Shown: piece by piece, positions 32,101-43,220 of the stretch
Numbering within the stretch: position 1 is the stretch's first letter
Layout: each line of letters opens with the position of its first letter
Source of the DNA: Clavaria fumosa
Lineage: Eukaryota > Basidiomycota > Agaricomycetes > Agaricales > Clavariaceae
DNA length: 64,000 nucleotides
Assembly (NCBI GenBank): GCA_951802425.1
Contig: OX637806.1
Span: 930,001-994,000 of the forward strand
Direction of reading: 5' to 3'
Notes under the pieces: generated by a model
Databases searched by the model: none
What the model saw: only the letters and a program-made list of their open reading frames with translations
What the model was told of the DNA's origin: nothing
Position numbers and translations under genes: made by a program

Positions 32101-32959
32101 TTTGACGGCTGAATGAAGCCTTTCTCCAACATGTCGTCCAAATAATCCTTCAATGTCTTTAACTCCACTTCTGACATGTTGTATAGTTTTCTGTGAGGAG
32201 GTGTCGCACCTTCCTCAAGTTCAATTCGGTGGTTGTAGTCGCAGTGTGGAGGTAGTTCCCAGGCTAGGGCTTCGGAAAATATGTCCATGTAGTCATGGTA
32301 CTCTTGTGGAACTATTTCTTCTGGTTTCGGGGGAGGGGTTTGGGTGGTCATGGAACTTGTGAGTAAGGATTCGTTGTTGTAGGGGTTGTTCGTAGGTTGG
32401 AAATACAGGAGTCCTATAAATTCTCCTTGTTGCTCCAAGCGACGAAGCGTAGTGGCCTTGACTAGTTGAACTCATAAGGGTTTAGGGGGTTTCAGGGTCA
32501 AGTTCGCAAGGTTGGGGGAGGGTTTACTTGGGGGTTTCGCGTCCAGAATGGTGAGGGGGATAGTCACAGAGTGGGCTGTCTGTCCGAAACTAAGGGAGAG
32601 GTTAGTCCAATTGATCTTAGGGTTCCAGGTTCGCAACCAGTCATGCTACCATGACTACATAGTACTATATTGTTTGAACTTTTTTTCCTGATGGGGACTG
32701 GAATCCCACCACCAGCCGGCAGGGGTTCAGATCTGGGTGGTGGTGGGCCATGCTGCCCAGAGTCCTGAGGGGAGTCTCCCTGAAGGGCAGAGTCACGGGG
32801 AGCAGCGGCACTGCAAGTCGTGATAACCATAACGCAAAGAGAAAGTAACGGGTCAGATGTGGGGGAGGAGTGGAGAGTCTGGGGGCAAGGAGGGTGAGAG
32901 TGTCATTTAAGTATGTGCAGGGGGAAAGAACATGATGTCATCTGAGACTCTGAGACACA

Positions 32960-34355
32960 ATGGATCGTGAGTGGTATAGGGTGGCACGTGAGGCCTTCGT
33001 TGGCCAAGACCGCGCGTTCTTGTCACACTCTTGTGACCGAACCCTCCCGTTTTCCACATGCTCTACATTCGGCGAGTCACGTGACACTTTGCTCTCCATG
33101 ATTCCGCTCCCAAGGCAAAAGCGATGGGACGAAGCGATCCGGGATTTTCTAAAGGACCTTGGTCTAACCCAAGCATTGTTTGGCTTCGAGGCTGATATGC
33201 TGGTCATGAATGACACGTGGGAAAAAAGGCGAGCACCAGAAGCAATTCACAACCTCGTCGAGGCCCTGTCCGTACGCCCTGATCATGCCCAATAATTGCT
33301 CTCTCATTAAATGCTTTCACAGATTGAAATTGTCACAACATCCAAACCAGTCTGTCCTCCGAATACCGAACGAGCGCACCCTCGATGAACAAAAATTAGA
33401 ATACGTACACTCGCCTGGTGACTCCGCTCCCCGTGTGCAAACATCAGTACATTTTTGTTGTTTGCATGGTTCACCTTTTCCAACGATCCATTTAGGTCAA
33501 CAAATCTATCTCTGCATACATTGCTCAAATCCGAGCGCGGAATGATAAATCAAATCGCGCCGAGTTTCTCCATTCACGCTCTCGAAGACGAGGGGTTGAA
33601 GCTGCAAGTATCGGTGACCAGATGGGCGAGGGCTCCTCATATTCAGCTACCAGTGAAAAAGCCGATGCACCCTCTTGCGCACGCACAGACGCCACGTCGT
33701 TGGACCGCGATGTCCACATGCAATACGACATCGCCAAAAATGGAGACGGGATCCTTCGGCAAACTATCAGCAAACGGGAGACTGAGCTACACCAGATCAA
33801 GGAGGATCCGAGCACGAATTATGACACGCTAGTGGCAGACCGATCTCCCGGTCTAGTCGAGCGTGTCCGCAATATTGAAACACATCTGGCGATCCGATAT
33901 GGCACGTATCCAATATATTGTTGCATCCTGCGTGCCTTACCATTCAGTCAAAGTGCCATCCACACCGAGTAATTTGATTTCTAGGCTCAAATTCTTAGAA
34001 GATCATTTGATCAAACTTGAGAGGGAGTACCCCCCGTGGGCTGCACTTCACTTCCACCAGCCCAATCGAGGAGTAAGAGAACAGACATCATCTTGCCAAC
34101 GATTACTGAGAATGAACGCTGCAGTGGCCACCTCCCCCGTATCAGACTCCGATCATCGTACCCTCTCATATGACCTCAACTCACGATATTGTGCCCGCCG
34201 ATGCCGCAACAGAATTAGGTACCAATGCTGAGAGTCCCGCCGCGCGGTCGGCTAAGACGAAAAAATCGAGCCTACATCGAGCCGTGATGGAGAAATTGGA
34301 GGTGCGCAGAGCGATGGACGATTTAGCAGGAGTGGGCTGCAAGCGTTCAGAGTGA
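32960..34355 (+). CDS. MBIP-like protein (MAP3K12-binding inhibitory protein family)
   Basis: Spliced gene. Exon 1 encodes MIPLPRQKRWDEAIRDFLKD and ALFGFEADMLVMND; the ATG at 33098 is the likelier start, with an in-frame ATG at 32960 upstream. Exon 2 has LDEQKLEYVHSP. Exon 3 starts VNKSISAYIAQIRARNDKSN, continues through SCARTDATSLDRDVHMQYD, and ends ERVRNIETHLAIRY. The next exon gives VPSTPSNLISRLKFLEDHL, then LEREYPPWAALHFHQPNRG, the family signature. The last exon ends KSSLHRAVMEKLEVRRAMD. The intron before VPSTP needs a GC donor (GCACGT at about 33902) to keep the frame. In animals MBIP is a subunit of the ATAC histone acetyltransferase complex; a similar role here is inferred. The last splice (after NRG) is uncertain. 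The gene starts within about 120 bp of the gypsy-2 remnant. Confidence 0.7.
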
Positions 34356-35053
34356 TAGTACCGAGGAAATTAGTACTTGGAGCTAGTCAAGCGAGATCCG
34401 CAGTATGCAAGGCTCTGCTGTCCACCCTCAAAGTTGACCCCACTCCGGCAAGGCTTACACCAACGTTTTAATCCTACCGTTTAGACTGTTGATCCCGGAT
34501 ATGTAACTTACTTTCCTTATGGCGACCACCGTCTCTATGCGACCGTTCAAGAGGAACATAATGTTCGCTGGTTGCCTTGACTTGGGATCGTGCGTTTTCC
34601 CATCGCTTTCCGTCTTAGGCTTTCCTCCTATCATTGATGTTGTTCGCCACCGCTGAGCTTCTTCGCGACTTCTCGTCCGAAATTTTCGAAAGCTTCAAGT
34701 CGAATCCGAGGAAACTCAACTATGCGGGCGGTCCTCAACATTCTTCCTGCCGTCATGGATTCTGCTGCTACTCGCCAATTACTCCGTGGGCACTTTGATA
34801 CCTCCGCCCTCAAATGTCATTCCATATGCCCAACGAGCTCCGGAGACGATGCGCCTGAGGCTAATTCAAAGTTTGATGATCAGAATTGGCCGGCCCCGCT
34901 CCAGAGTCCCTATCGGATTCGAGGTTCTATGCCTGCAGTTCATTCGCGGCATCGTGTGGCTGGTTATAAGAAATACGAATTCGCCGTGATCCTTCCCGTT
35001 GGTCCTTTCACCTCATCTTAGCTCCACACACCTCCGGTACTCGTCGTCTCCTC
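34356..35053. other. Intergenic region between MBIP-like gene and P450
   Basis: No recognised gene is present. A 100-codon frame at 34722-35021 resembles nothing I know. The stretch probably holds the 3' end of the MBIP-like gene and the P450 promoter; CT-rich DNA (34990-35050) lies just before the P450 start. Confidence 0.5.
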
Positions 35054-37113
35054 ATGCTTGTCTGCTCTCATTGGCAAATCGGTCTTGCCCTTCTTGGAAT
35101 TTGCTTGTTTATTCATCTGTGGCGCACGAAATATCCAGCGCCCTTACCCCCAGGCCCTAAACCCCTCCCGCTCTTTGGCAATGCCTTTGACATGCCTAGC
35201 GATGAGAAGGAGTGGATCACTTGGGCAAAACTCGGGGAGCAGTACGGTGAATCCTCCCCGTTTGTTCATGTCTTGCCGTTCATCATTGTGACGGTCTTCT
35301 CTTAGGTGATATTTGCTCTTTAACAGTGTTTGGACAGACCATCATCATTATCAACTCCGCGCAAGTTGCCATCGACATGCTTGACAAAAAAAGCTCAAAG
35401 TACAGTGAGAGGCCGGTGATGCGTATGTCTTCGTACATAGATACAGCATACACAATCTCACCTCGTCTATTATTGTTAGAGATGGGAGGAGAACTCTGCG
35501 GTTGGAAGAACACACTTGTTCTCTTGAATTCTGGCCAGCGATTCCGGAGCTTTCGCAAAGGTTTCCATCGTATCATAGGGACTCCAGCAAGCATGAAGCA
35601 GTTCCACCCAGTCCAAGAATTTGAAACACGCATGTTTTTGCGCCGACTCCTTGTGAAACCGGAGCAACTGTCACAGGCTATTCGGACCACTGCGGGTGCC
35701 ATCATTCTCAAAATCTCGCATGGCTACAGCATTACCGAACACAACGACCCGTTGGTTGCGTTGGCCGACAGAGCGACAGAGCAATTCTCTATGGCTTGTC
35801 TTCCTGGCGCATTCCTTGTTGATGTCTTGCCGATACGTGAGTCCTAGTCAGCCCACTTCGCGTGCGTAGAATATCTTAGCCTGTACACTTTGTAGTCAGA
35901 TACATTCCAGATTGGATGCCGGGAGCCAGGTTCAAGAAAACAGCTCGTGATTGGTGTGCGACTCTTAACGAGCTAGCCGAAACACCATACCGAATGGTTA
36001 AGGATCAAATGGTAGATCCCTGGTTGTCTAATTTCTCCGTCTTCGCTTATTGTTCTGCGAGGCCGCCGGGATTGCACCGAAGTCATATACGTCAATGCTC
36101 TTGGAAGACAAGGATGTTACGGAAGAGCGGGAGTATGTCATCAAGTGGTCCGCAGCGTCATTGTACAGTGGTATGTTTTCCTGTCCTGACGCCCGATGAT
36201 AGCCGACAGTAACATTTACGCATTAGGCGGGGCTGACACTGTATGCATGAATTCCGGCCGTGCAATTTGCAACCTTGATTTAGCTCCCTTAACAGACTGT
36301 TGCCGCTATCCACGCATTCTTCCTCGCTATGACACTGCATCCCGAAGTGCAAGAGAAGGCTCGCACTGAGATTGACAGTGTTTGTGGTCTGGATCGGTTA
36401 CCAACCTTCGCCGATAGAGACGACCTCCCCTATATCAACGCTGTATGCAAAGAGACTCTTCGTTTTCATGCTGTTGTCCCATCTGGTGAGCGCATTAAGG
36501 TTCTGTTTGCATAATATGACAACCTCTTCTCGCACAAGGTGTTCCTCATCGTGTGGTTGAGGACGACATACACTCGGGCTATTTTATCCCGAAGAACTCT
36601 TTAATTATCATAAATATATGGTTAGTTCCGCATATCTGGCTGAAGAGTCACAACTTTATATTACTCGTCGTACAGGAAGATGCTCCACGACCCGCAACAA
36701 TATCCTGATCCCTTTCATTTCAATCCCGATCGGTTTCTTGGGCCGAATCCTCAACGGGATCCGCACGATATCTGTTTCGGGTTCGGGAGACGGTGCGAAA
36801 GCCGCCCACCAAGGCCTTCTGAGCCGTCCTGATAAACTTCATGACAGAATATGTCCTGGCCGCGTATTTGCTGACACCTCAATATGGCTGACATGCGCAC
36901 AGGCTTTGGCTATTCTCGACATTAGAAAGGCAATCGTGGGCGGGACCGTCATCGAGCCCATCCATGAGCAGACTCGCGGTGCAATTAGGTACGGGCCTAC
37001 GTGTCTTGCATGCCATCCACACTCACGCCTTTTTAAGCCGCACACGCCCATTCCAGTGTAGCATCAAGCCAAGATCGGGGAGGGCCGCATCACTAGTCAT
37101 GGCTGATGACTAG
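35054..37113 (+). CDS. Cytochrome P450 monooxygenase, 11 exons, apparently intact
   Basis: It is a haem-thiolate monooxygenase anchored by an N-terminal membrane helix (LALLGICLFIHLW) followed by PLPPGPKPLPLFGN. Exons by frame and splice signals: 35054-35246, 35306-35422, 35480-35836, 35896-36011, 36062-36170, 36227-36240, 36296-36485, 36539-36620, 36676-36792, 36848-36988 and 37038-37113. Visible motifs are the helix-C SFRKGFH region, the I-helix GGADTT (made across a 14-nt exon), the K-helix ETLR, the PERF-like region NPDRF, and the haem loop FGFGRRICPGR with its cysteine, formed across the 36793-36847 intron. It resembles the OrdA-like/CYP2-clan families expanded in wood- and litter-decay fungi. 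The substrate cannot be told. All junctions keep phase, so the gene looks functional. No biosynthetic genes lie beside it. Confidence 0.9.
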
Positions 37114-40100
37114 TGCGGTCTTTGTCCATCCGATGTCGGGCATAAATACTTATAGATACCCCCCTCCCCCTGATTAGACCGGTGCTAAGACGGGCTTTAC
37201 ATTTTGGCCGGATGCAGAGAGACCAACAATGGACCGACTGACGAAGTCTGAGCAATCGTTTATACCAGTCTCTGCGGCGCCGTCTTGAATAAAAATATGC
37301 TGCCGAATTACCCTGCTTTACTTTTGAAATTTCAAGCCAGCCACGGTATCCGTTCACTAGCAGCAACTTCCATCCCTGAAGTTGAGCCGATAAGGACGCA
37401 ACCCCGCGACTTTTCTGACCCCGCAAATCCACTGGACGGGCCAGCCTGGCTGTGTGCAATGTATTCCTAGTTGAAGTCATCGATGGTGCCAGTGGTAATA
37501 ACGTGCTTCCCTAAGCACCTCGCTTGCATTTTGGACAATAAATATCAGTAACAACTTGAAGAAAACTCATTTCCTGTTAGTCCTATAAACTTAGATGCTC
37601 ATAGAAAAAAACGAAGAGGAATTGCTACCAGTGTCAAAATGACATGCCGACACACTCAATCACGGTGCGGGTTCAATTGCTTCGTCCAGATGCTCTGTCA
37701 TCGCCGACGAGGCCCATTTTTAGAAGGGTACTAGTCACAGATTGACGTACGATGCACTCATTGTTTGAAAGCAGGTAGTTCAATCTCTACACGTCTTGTT
37801 CCACCTACATGGATCGGTACAACCGGCCGCGAGGCGAACATTTCAACATTTCAAAAATGAGGCTTCTACGTCTATGGGCGCCTTTCTCATGCCCGAGTCT
37901 ACAGACCAGTCCTGGAGACAAAGGCGTCAGCTAGGTAGGGCAAGCCGTCTTCAGGACCTGACTCACGACGCTAAACTCCGCGCACGTCTGGCCTGCAGTC
38001 GCTCCAGCCCCACTTCTCACTTGGGTGTCGAAGTTGAGACGTGAACGAATGACGCTTCTAGCATTGAGACTGTATCAGGCTCATGTCGGCTCAGAGTGAA
38101 TTCCAAGATAGAGAATGCTTGGATCGCCAAAAAAATGCTACAGAAAATGCGCAAAGTAACATAGAAAGCGGATACTAGCGCCAAAGCACTGGACCGCCGT
38201 ACGGCAAGATATCGAGGACTTAGTAGTCATTGGCTCCAAAAGACGTATGGGTCACAAGCACGGATGGTTGGAATGGACAGAGGACAATGCCTCTTGAAGC
38301 CATTTTTATGAAGACGGGAAACGGGAAGAAGATGGCATCGTCTACCCCTGGTCCCATCACCAGCTTCCCGTGAATGAAAGGTTGAGAGACGGAGACCTGC
38401 AACAGATTTCGTTGCTGGTCTATTTGGCCGCAGACATTTGAAAGCGTGCGTGTATGGAAGAATTGTGTGTGTAGCAAAGCCGGCGGTGTACGAGGAAGGG
38501 TGCCACAAGCCAAGGAAGTGACAGGAGTTGGTTCAACAACTGCTCAGGGCGGTGCCTGACGTTGGAGAGACAGATGCAGAGACAGATGTAGGCGATGCGG
38601 ACCATGTGGCTGACACGTCAAAGTTTTTACAGTAAATCCCGAAGTCATGGCACTTGCGGACCTGGCCAGGAACTGAATCTGCCAGTGTATTGTGTCGAAG
38701 TTCAAAAAAAGAGATCTTTTTTATATGATCGAGTCAGGTACTTTGATCTGTCACGTTGTTTTGTCAACCAAACGTTCAAGTTCAAGGTCCACTACAGTAC
38801 TACCATGCCAGCGCTGGCCCATCTCAACGGTCAACAAAAAATTGAAACTCTGCACGTCGGGCAACGCTTGGCCCTGACTTACTTGCCAATCTTTTCAGCG
38901 ACGTATCTTCCAGGCCCACACTTTGCCATCGTTCTCCATATCAACGGTGGCAGGCAGTCCACCACTCTTTAACGGCAACCTTTATACCCTGTTCGGATCA
39001 CAGGCATTTTCGAGGTCCTCACTGGCATCCTTCTTCCCATCCGCACACTTGAGTAAACTGTGAGCAAGGTGTCTTCTCGTGACACGCTATTGTACCATAA
39101 TAAGTTACTGTAAGTAATTTTACTTTCACTTGCATCATTGATTGGAAATGCCAGTAACAAGAAAATATTTAAACTACATTTCCCCTGTTGGTAATGCCCT
39201 CTTTCTAAACTTGGATGCTCATTAGCAAAACGAAGAGGGCCTGGCTGAATTGCTACCAGTGTCAAAATGACACGCCAACACACTGAGTACGAGTTGCTCT
39301 GTCAGGTTGAGTCCGAGGCCTGTCCCGCGAGTAAACAGTCCACATAGAAGAAGTACCGACATACGATGCACATTTATTATTCGAAAGCGGGACATCTCAA
39401 GTAATCCAATCGCCACACGTCTTGCCCCACCTACATGAATTAGTACAACCAGCCGCGAGCCGCGAGACCAAGATATCAACATTTCAAAACTTATACGTCC
39501 GTGGGCACCTTTTTCATACCCGAGTCTACAGACCGGACCTGGAGATAGAGGCGTCAACAAGGTAGACGAGGCCTGGACAAGCCATCTTCGGGACTCACCC
39601 CTGCGCTGAACTCCGTGTACGTCTGGCCTGTGGTTGCTCCAGTCCCACTGCTCATCTGGATGTTCAAATTGGCGTGGGAACGAATGATGCTTCTGGCGTT
39701 GAGACTGTATTAAGTTCACATAAGCTTAGAGCGGAGAATTCAAAAAAAAAGGACAATGCTTGCATTGCTAGGAAACTGAACATTGACGAATTGGAGCCTG
39801 CGATTAGTTATCTCGACAAGGACATAGAAAAAGCCGCCAACCTATTGACGAAAACTAAGAGGAGCACCGGGTCAGCAACGACGCGGAGAGTGTGAGGGCA
39901 ACATACATTTCGAGACGATGGCATAGAACGTAAAATAGGCGTTGGTATTGCCCGATGTCCACACCTGCGAGGCGGCGTGTGTCAGCCACATTTTTGCGGT
40001 GATGGTGCAGGAGCAATCATACCAAGATTACTGTCATGAGCGCAGCAACACTTTCAAGTGTCTTAGTAGTGGTCTGACTCAGCCATTACTCCCAAATAAC

Positions 40101-43100
40101 ATACCTCGCCCAAAGGCCGGTGAAAATGGTGTAGCGAATGATCAAGTCGATCACGGTGTCCGTGCTGCATATATCAATCAGTATCGGCACCGTGTCTACG
40201 GACTGAGGTGTTGAATACATGCCTGCCCATATGCGTGCGACTGGTGTGGAGCACATAGATCGAACAGGCGGTAATCAAAATATCCGCTACCGCCGTTGAG
40301 ATGAGAGATACTTGGACGATGTACTACAGAAAGCATCATTCCTTAATCAGCCATGCGACTTAGGAATGGAACTTGCCAGTTTCCTCGGTAAGACCGGGAT
40401 AGGGGTGGAAAAGCTGATGATGGCCATCAACAGACTGAAGTACATCACGTCCAAGATCGCACTAACCGGAGTACTGCGTATGCTGGAATTGAGCCGCCCA
40501 TAAGTATCCCATGATCGTGCCGTAGGCTAGAAAAGAAACGCACCCAATCCAGCACCTTGAGAAGCAAAACTGTCATTATCGAAAAAAAACTGGAAATTTC
40601 CAACTATGACTTACCACAAGCCAGTAACGAGATCAAAGCCTTGTAGTCCAAATTTGTCAAAAATGATGTACACCTCACTTGCGAATGGACATGGTACGAA
40701 CAAGTGGGACGACCAGATACAGCTTTCGCTTGCTGACTATTCACTATCGTCAAAAAAGTATGTGATACTCTGCCAAGCCACGTACTGATCCAGATCCGCC
40801 AGATGAGGAAGCTGATACAAGACTCAGTGAGAGGAGACACGGGAATACGAAGTAGTTGTTACCTTTGGACTATGAATGCAGTTAGAGTCTGTAGGCACTG
40901 TAGTTAGTGCTGGCTTTCACTCGCGCTGGGTTCCCACATACCGTTAGGCCCGTATGTGCCTTAGATAAAAAAAAACTTAAGTTTCACTCGTGGATGATTG
41001 GTACCCGAAAACTTACACCAACGGACCTAGTAGGGCGAAGTGAGCAAGGGAATGCAGTAATTGCATAGCAGTGACGCACCAAGGGTTCCCGTTTAACAAC
41101 GTTTTCAAGTCGCCAAAGTGCAATACCGCGAAGAAATAGACGATGTGGGTGACGGAGACCACATGGAGGACATCCAAAATGCTGCAATTTTGTGAGGCAA
41201 GGAGAATTTGCTGATACAATAGCACTGACACCAGAGATACCACCTATTTTATGGTAAGTTGATTGTCACCGTTATAGTCATGACCCTCGACATACCAGGG
41301 CTTTAAGGGAGCGAGAATCTTGCTTGAAGTTGCGATAGTAGTAGAACGCCTGGGTGAAAGTTACACCCCCGAGGCTAGATGCAATATTGAGTTAGATAAA
41401 TGTTGTAGAAAATGCGCAAACTAACATAGAAGCAAACACTAGTGCCAGAAGCCCCGGACCGCCGTATGGCGAGATATCATACTTAGAAGTAGTCATTGGC
41501 TCCAGAAGACGTATGGGTCACAAGCACGAATGGACAAAGGACAAAGGCCTCGTCTGAAGCCATTCTTTATAAAGACTGGAGAGGATCGTCTCAAGAGGAA
41601 GGGGAAGATGATGCCATCATCCGCCCATCCGGTCCCTTCAAGGCGAAAATACCTCCCGTGAGAAAACGTAACTGGGCGGGGCACTACATCCGATGAGAGG
41701 TTGAGTGATGGGGAGCTGCTCCGAGAGTTGCTGCGAATGGTGGTGCCACGGCCGCTTAGGATATCTGAACCGTGGCCCGTTCAATCGCTAGTTGCAACGA
41801 TGCGGCTCAAGCAGTTGCGGCCGCGGTTATCCTGTTCCTAATATGGATCTCGTTGCCGGTCTACCAAGGCCGCAGACAAGTTGGTGCATGGCGGAAATTT
41901 TGCGGAAAATTGTGCCCCAATATAGCGGAACAGACGGACGTCGGAGTACGGGGCGGGGTACGATGACACCGACGAGCCAGGGGCGAATGATACAAAACCT
42001 GAGTAAATGGTAGAGCCGGAAGTGCTCCAAACATTCAGGGTCGTACCTGACGTAAAAAAAAAACCACAGATGCATACGACACGCACCACGCGGTTAACAC
42101 ACCGAAGCTTTTAAATACCAAACTTGGAGGCCAACGCAAAGACCCAACCAGGGACGCCGACGCGTGAACTTACTGATTTGAACCTTTTGATTGAACCTGT
42201 TGATGGAACGCGGTGACCCAAAATGCAAAGAGACGTCACATTTCGAGGCACGCCCCGGGTTCCGTTTTCCTGCTTCACTCGACCCTGTTTTCTCGACCCT
42301 GTTTTTGATCAAAAGGCTGACCCGCGCCTGTCCAATCAAATCACGCGTGGGTCTGTCAAGCGCAGTCTCGGGCCTTAGTTTCCGTTTGAACTCAAATTAA
42401 GGTCACGTACTCAAGCTAGTTTCCCAAATGAAATGCGACCCCAGCTGGCCCAGCCCAAAAGGATTGAAACTTTGCTCGTCGGACAGCGAACTTACGCTGT
42501 ACTTGTGAATCCTCAGGCTTGTGGCGACGTAGACGGGATCGTGGCGGCCCCAGATCGAGGTAGTGGCTCCATGATGTACTCCCTCCTCAAAATTGCGATC
42601 GAATAGATGAAGTCGGCGCACCCCAAACTGGAGGAATGCAAACGTTTGCTGAATCAAGCGGAGAGTAACGGCTCCGTCCGAAGACGGCGGGAACACAGGG
42701 CGGATCTCTCACTCTTAGACTGAGCGGTGGTGCCTACCGGGGACTCTTGTCGCACGGGATGCTCAGTTCGTAGTAAAATCCCTCCTGGATGCGTTTGGTT
42801 CTATGAACGTGCTAATCGCTCAGGTCAAATTGCTTTAATCTCCGCCATCTTCGTCGTTTGACAGTGATGTATATGCAAGCAATGATGGATGATGTATGCC
42901 GTAAAGCGTAGCGTAGCTGTTAACAAACCGCCGGACAAGTCTCGTCTCCGACGCAGGTCCCCCGCGAAGTGGCAAACAATGACTTCCGTCTAACATCGAA
43001 CGCTTCCCAATGCCTGTGACGCGTGCATCATCGCTTTACGAGACCCCACGCTCGTATCGCCGTATCGCCGTGGCCCTCTGCACATGCGGCGCGATCGCAC

Positions 43101-43220
43101 GTCCTCGGGCTAGAGACAGGACGAAAGTCAAAAGCCCAAAAGAAGCACCACCGGAGTGCAACCACATTGCCCGTCCATTCCCCTAAAATAATAATTCGAT
43201 AAATTATCACAGCTGTCATA
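37114..43220. other. Gene-poor 6.1-kb region with diverged tandem duplication
   Basis: No gene could be recognised on either strand; the frames are short and do not join. Three blocks repeat in order: A at about 37590-38115 and 39215-39735, B at about 38130-38440 and 41390-41730, and more weakly C near 38795-38890 and 42430-42520. Blocks A and B are clearly similar with many substitutions and small indels. The second copy has about 1.65 kb between A and B that the first lacks. The minus strand of 40600-41240 encodes short hydrophobic stretches that may be remains of a multi-pass membrane gene. Confidence 0.5.

Larger units (their letters stand above)
17918..32438 (-). pseudogene. Gypsy-2 pol remnant (RT, RNase H, integrase, chromodomain)
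   Basis: Pieces, in coding order: RT start (32438-31908, HRIELEEGATPPHRKLYNMS, then FIQPSKSPAGAPVLFVKKK); RT core (31906-31673, with [16 protein letters not shown] and [12 protein letters not shown]); RT thumb/connection (31648-31334, FLGFANFYQRFIDNYS); RNase H (about 31.3-30.8 kb, heavily broken); integrase zinc region and core (30589-30077, CHTCARAK, then DIVSDRGRLFVSKFW); and the integrase C-terminus with chromodomain (29901-29483, [19 protein letters not shown]). The chromodomain resumes at 18013 and ends at 17918: joining across the insertion gives TWEPIESLSGSKELLEDFH and a short tail, with the frame kept. Frameshifts and stops elsewhere make it non-functional. Confidence 0.85.
14314..32838 (-). 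mobile_element. Ty3/gypsy chromovirus 2 (old, 5' truncated, split by nested elements)
   Basis: On the minus strand the remnants run from reverse transcriptase (about 32.4 kb) through RNase H, integrase and chromodomain (to 29.48 kb, continuing at 18013-17918), then an antisense gene, a polypurine tract and a 3' LTR (15701-14314). No gag, protease or 5' LTR could be recognised at the right end; the border is placed near 32.84 kb by loss of similarity and is uncertain. Many frame breaks show age. The insertion at 18014-29482 divides its chromodomain. Confidence 0.75.

Noticed and set aside
39222..39719. Minus-strand frame of 165 codons
   Set aside because: It lies in duplicated block A; the matching frame is broken in the other copy, so conservation does not support coding.
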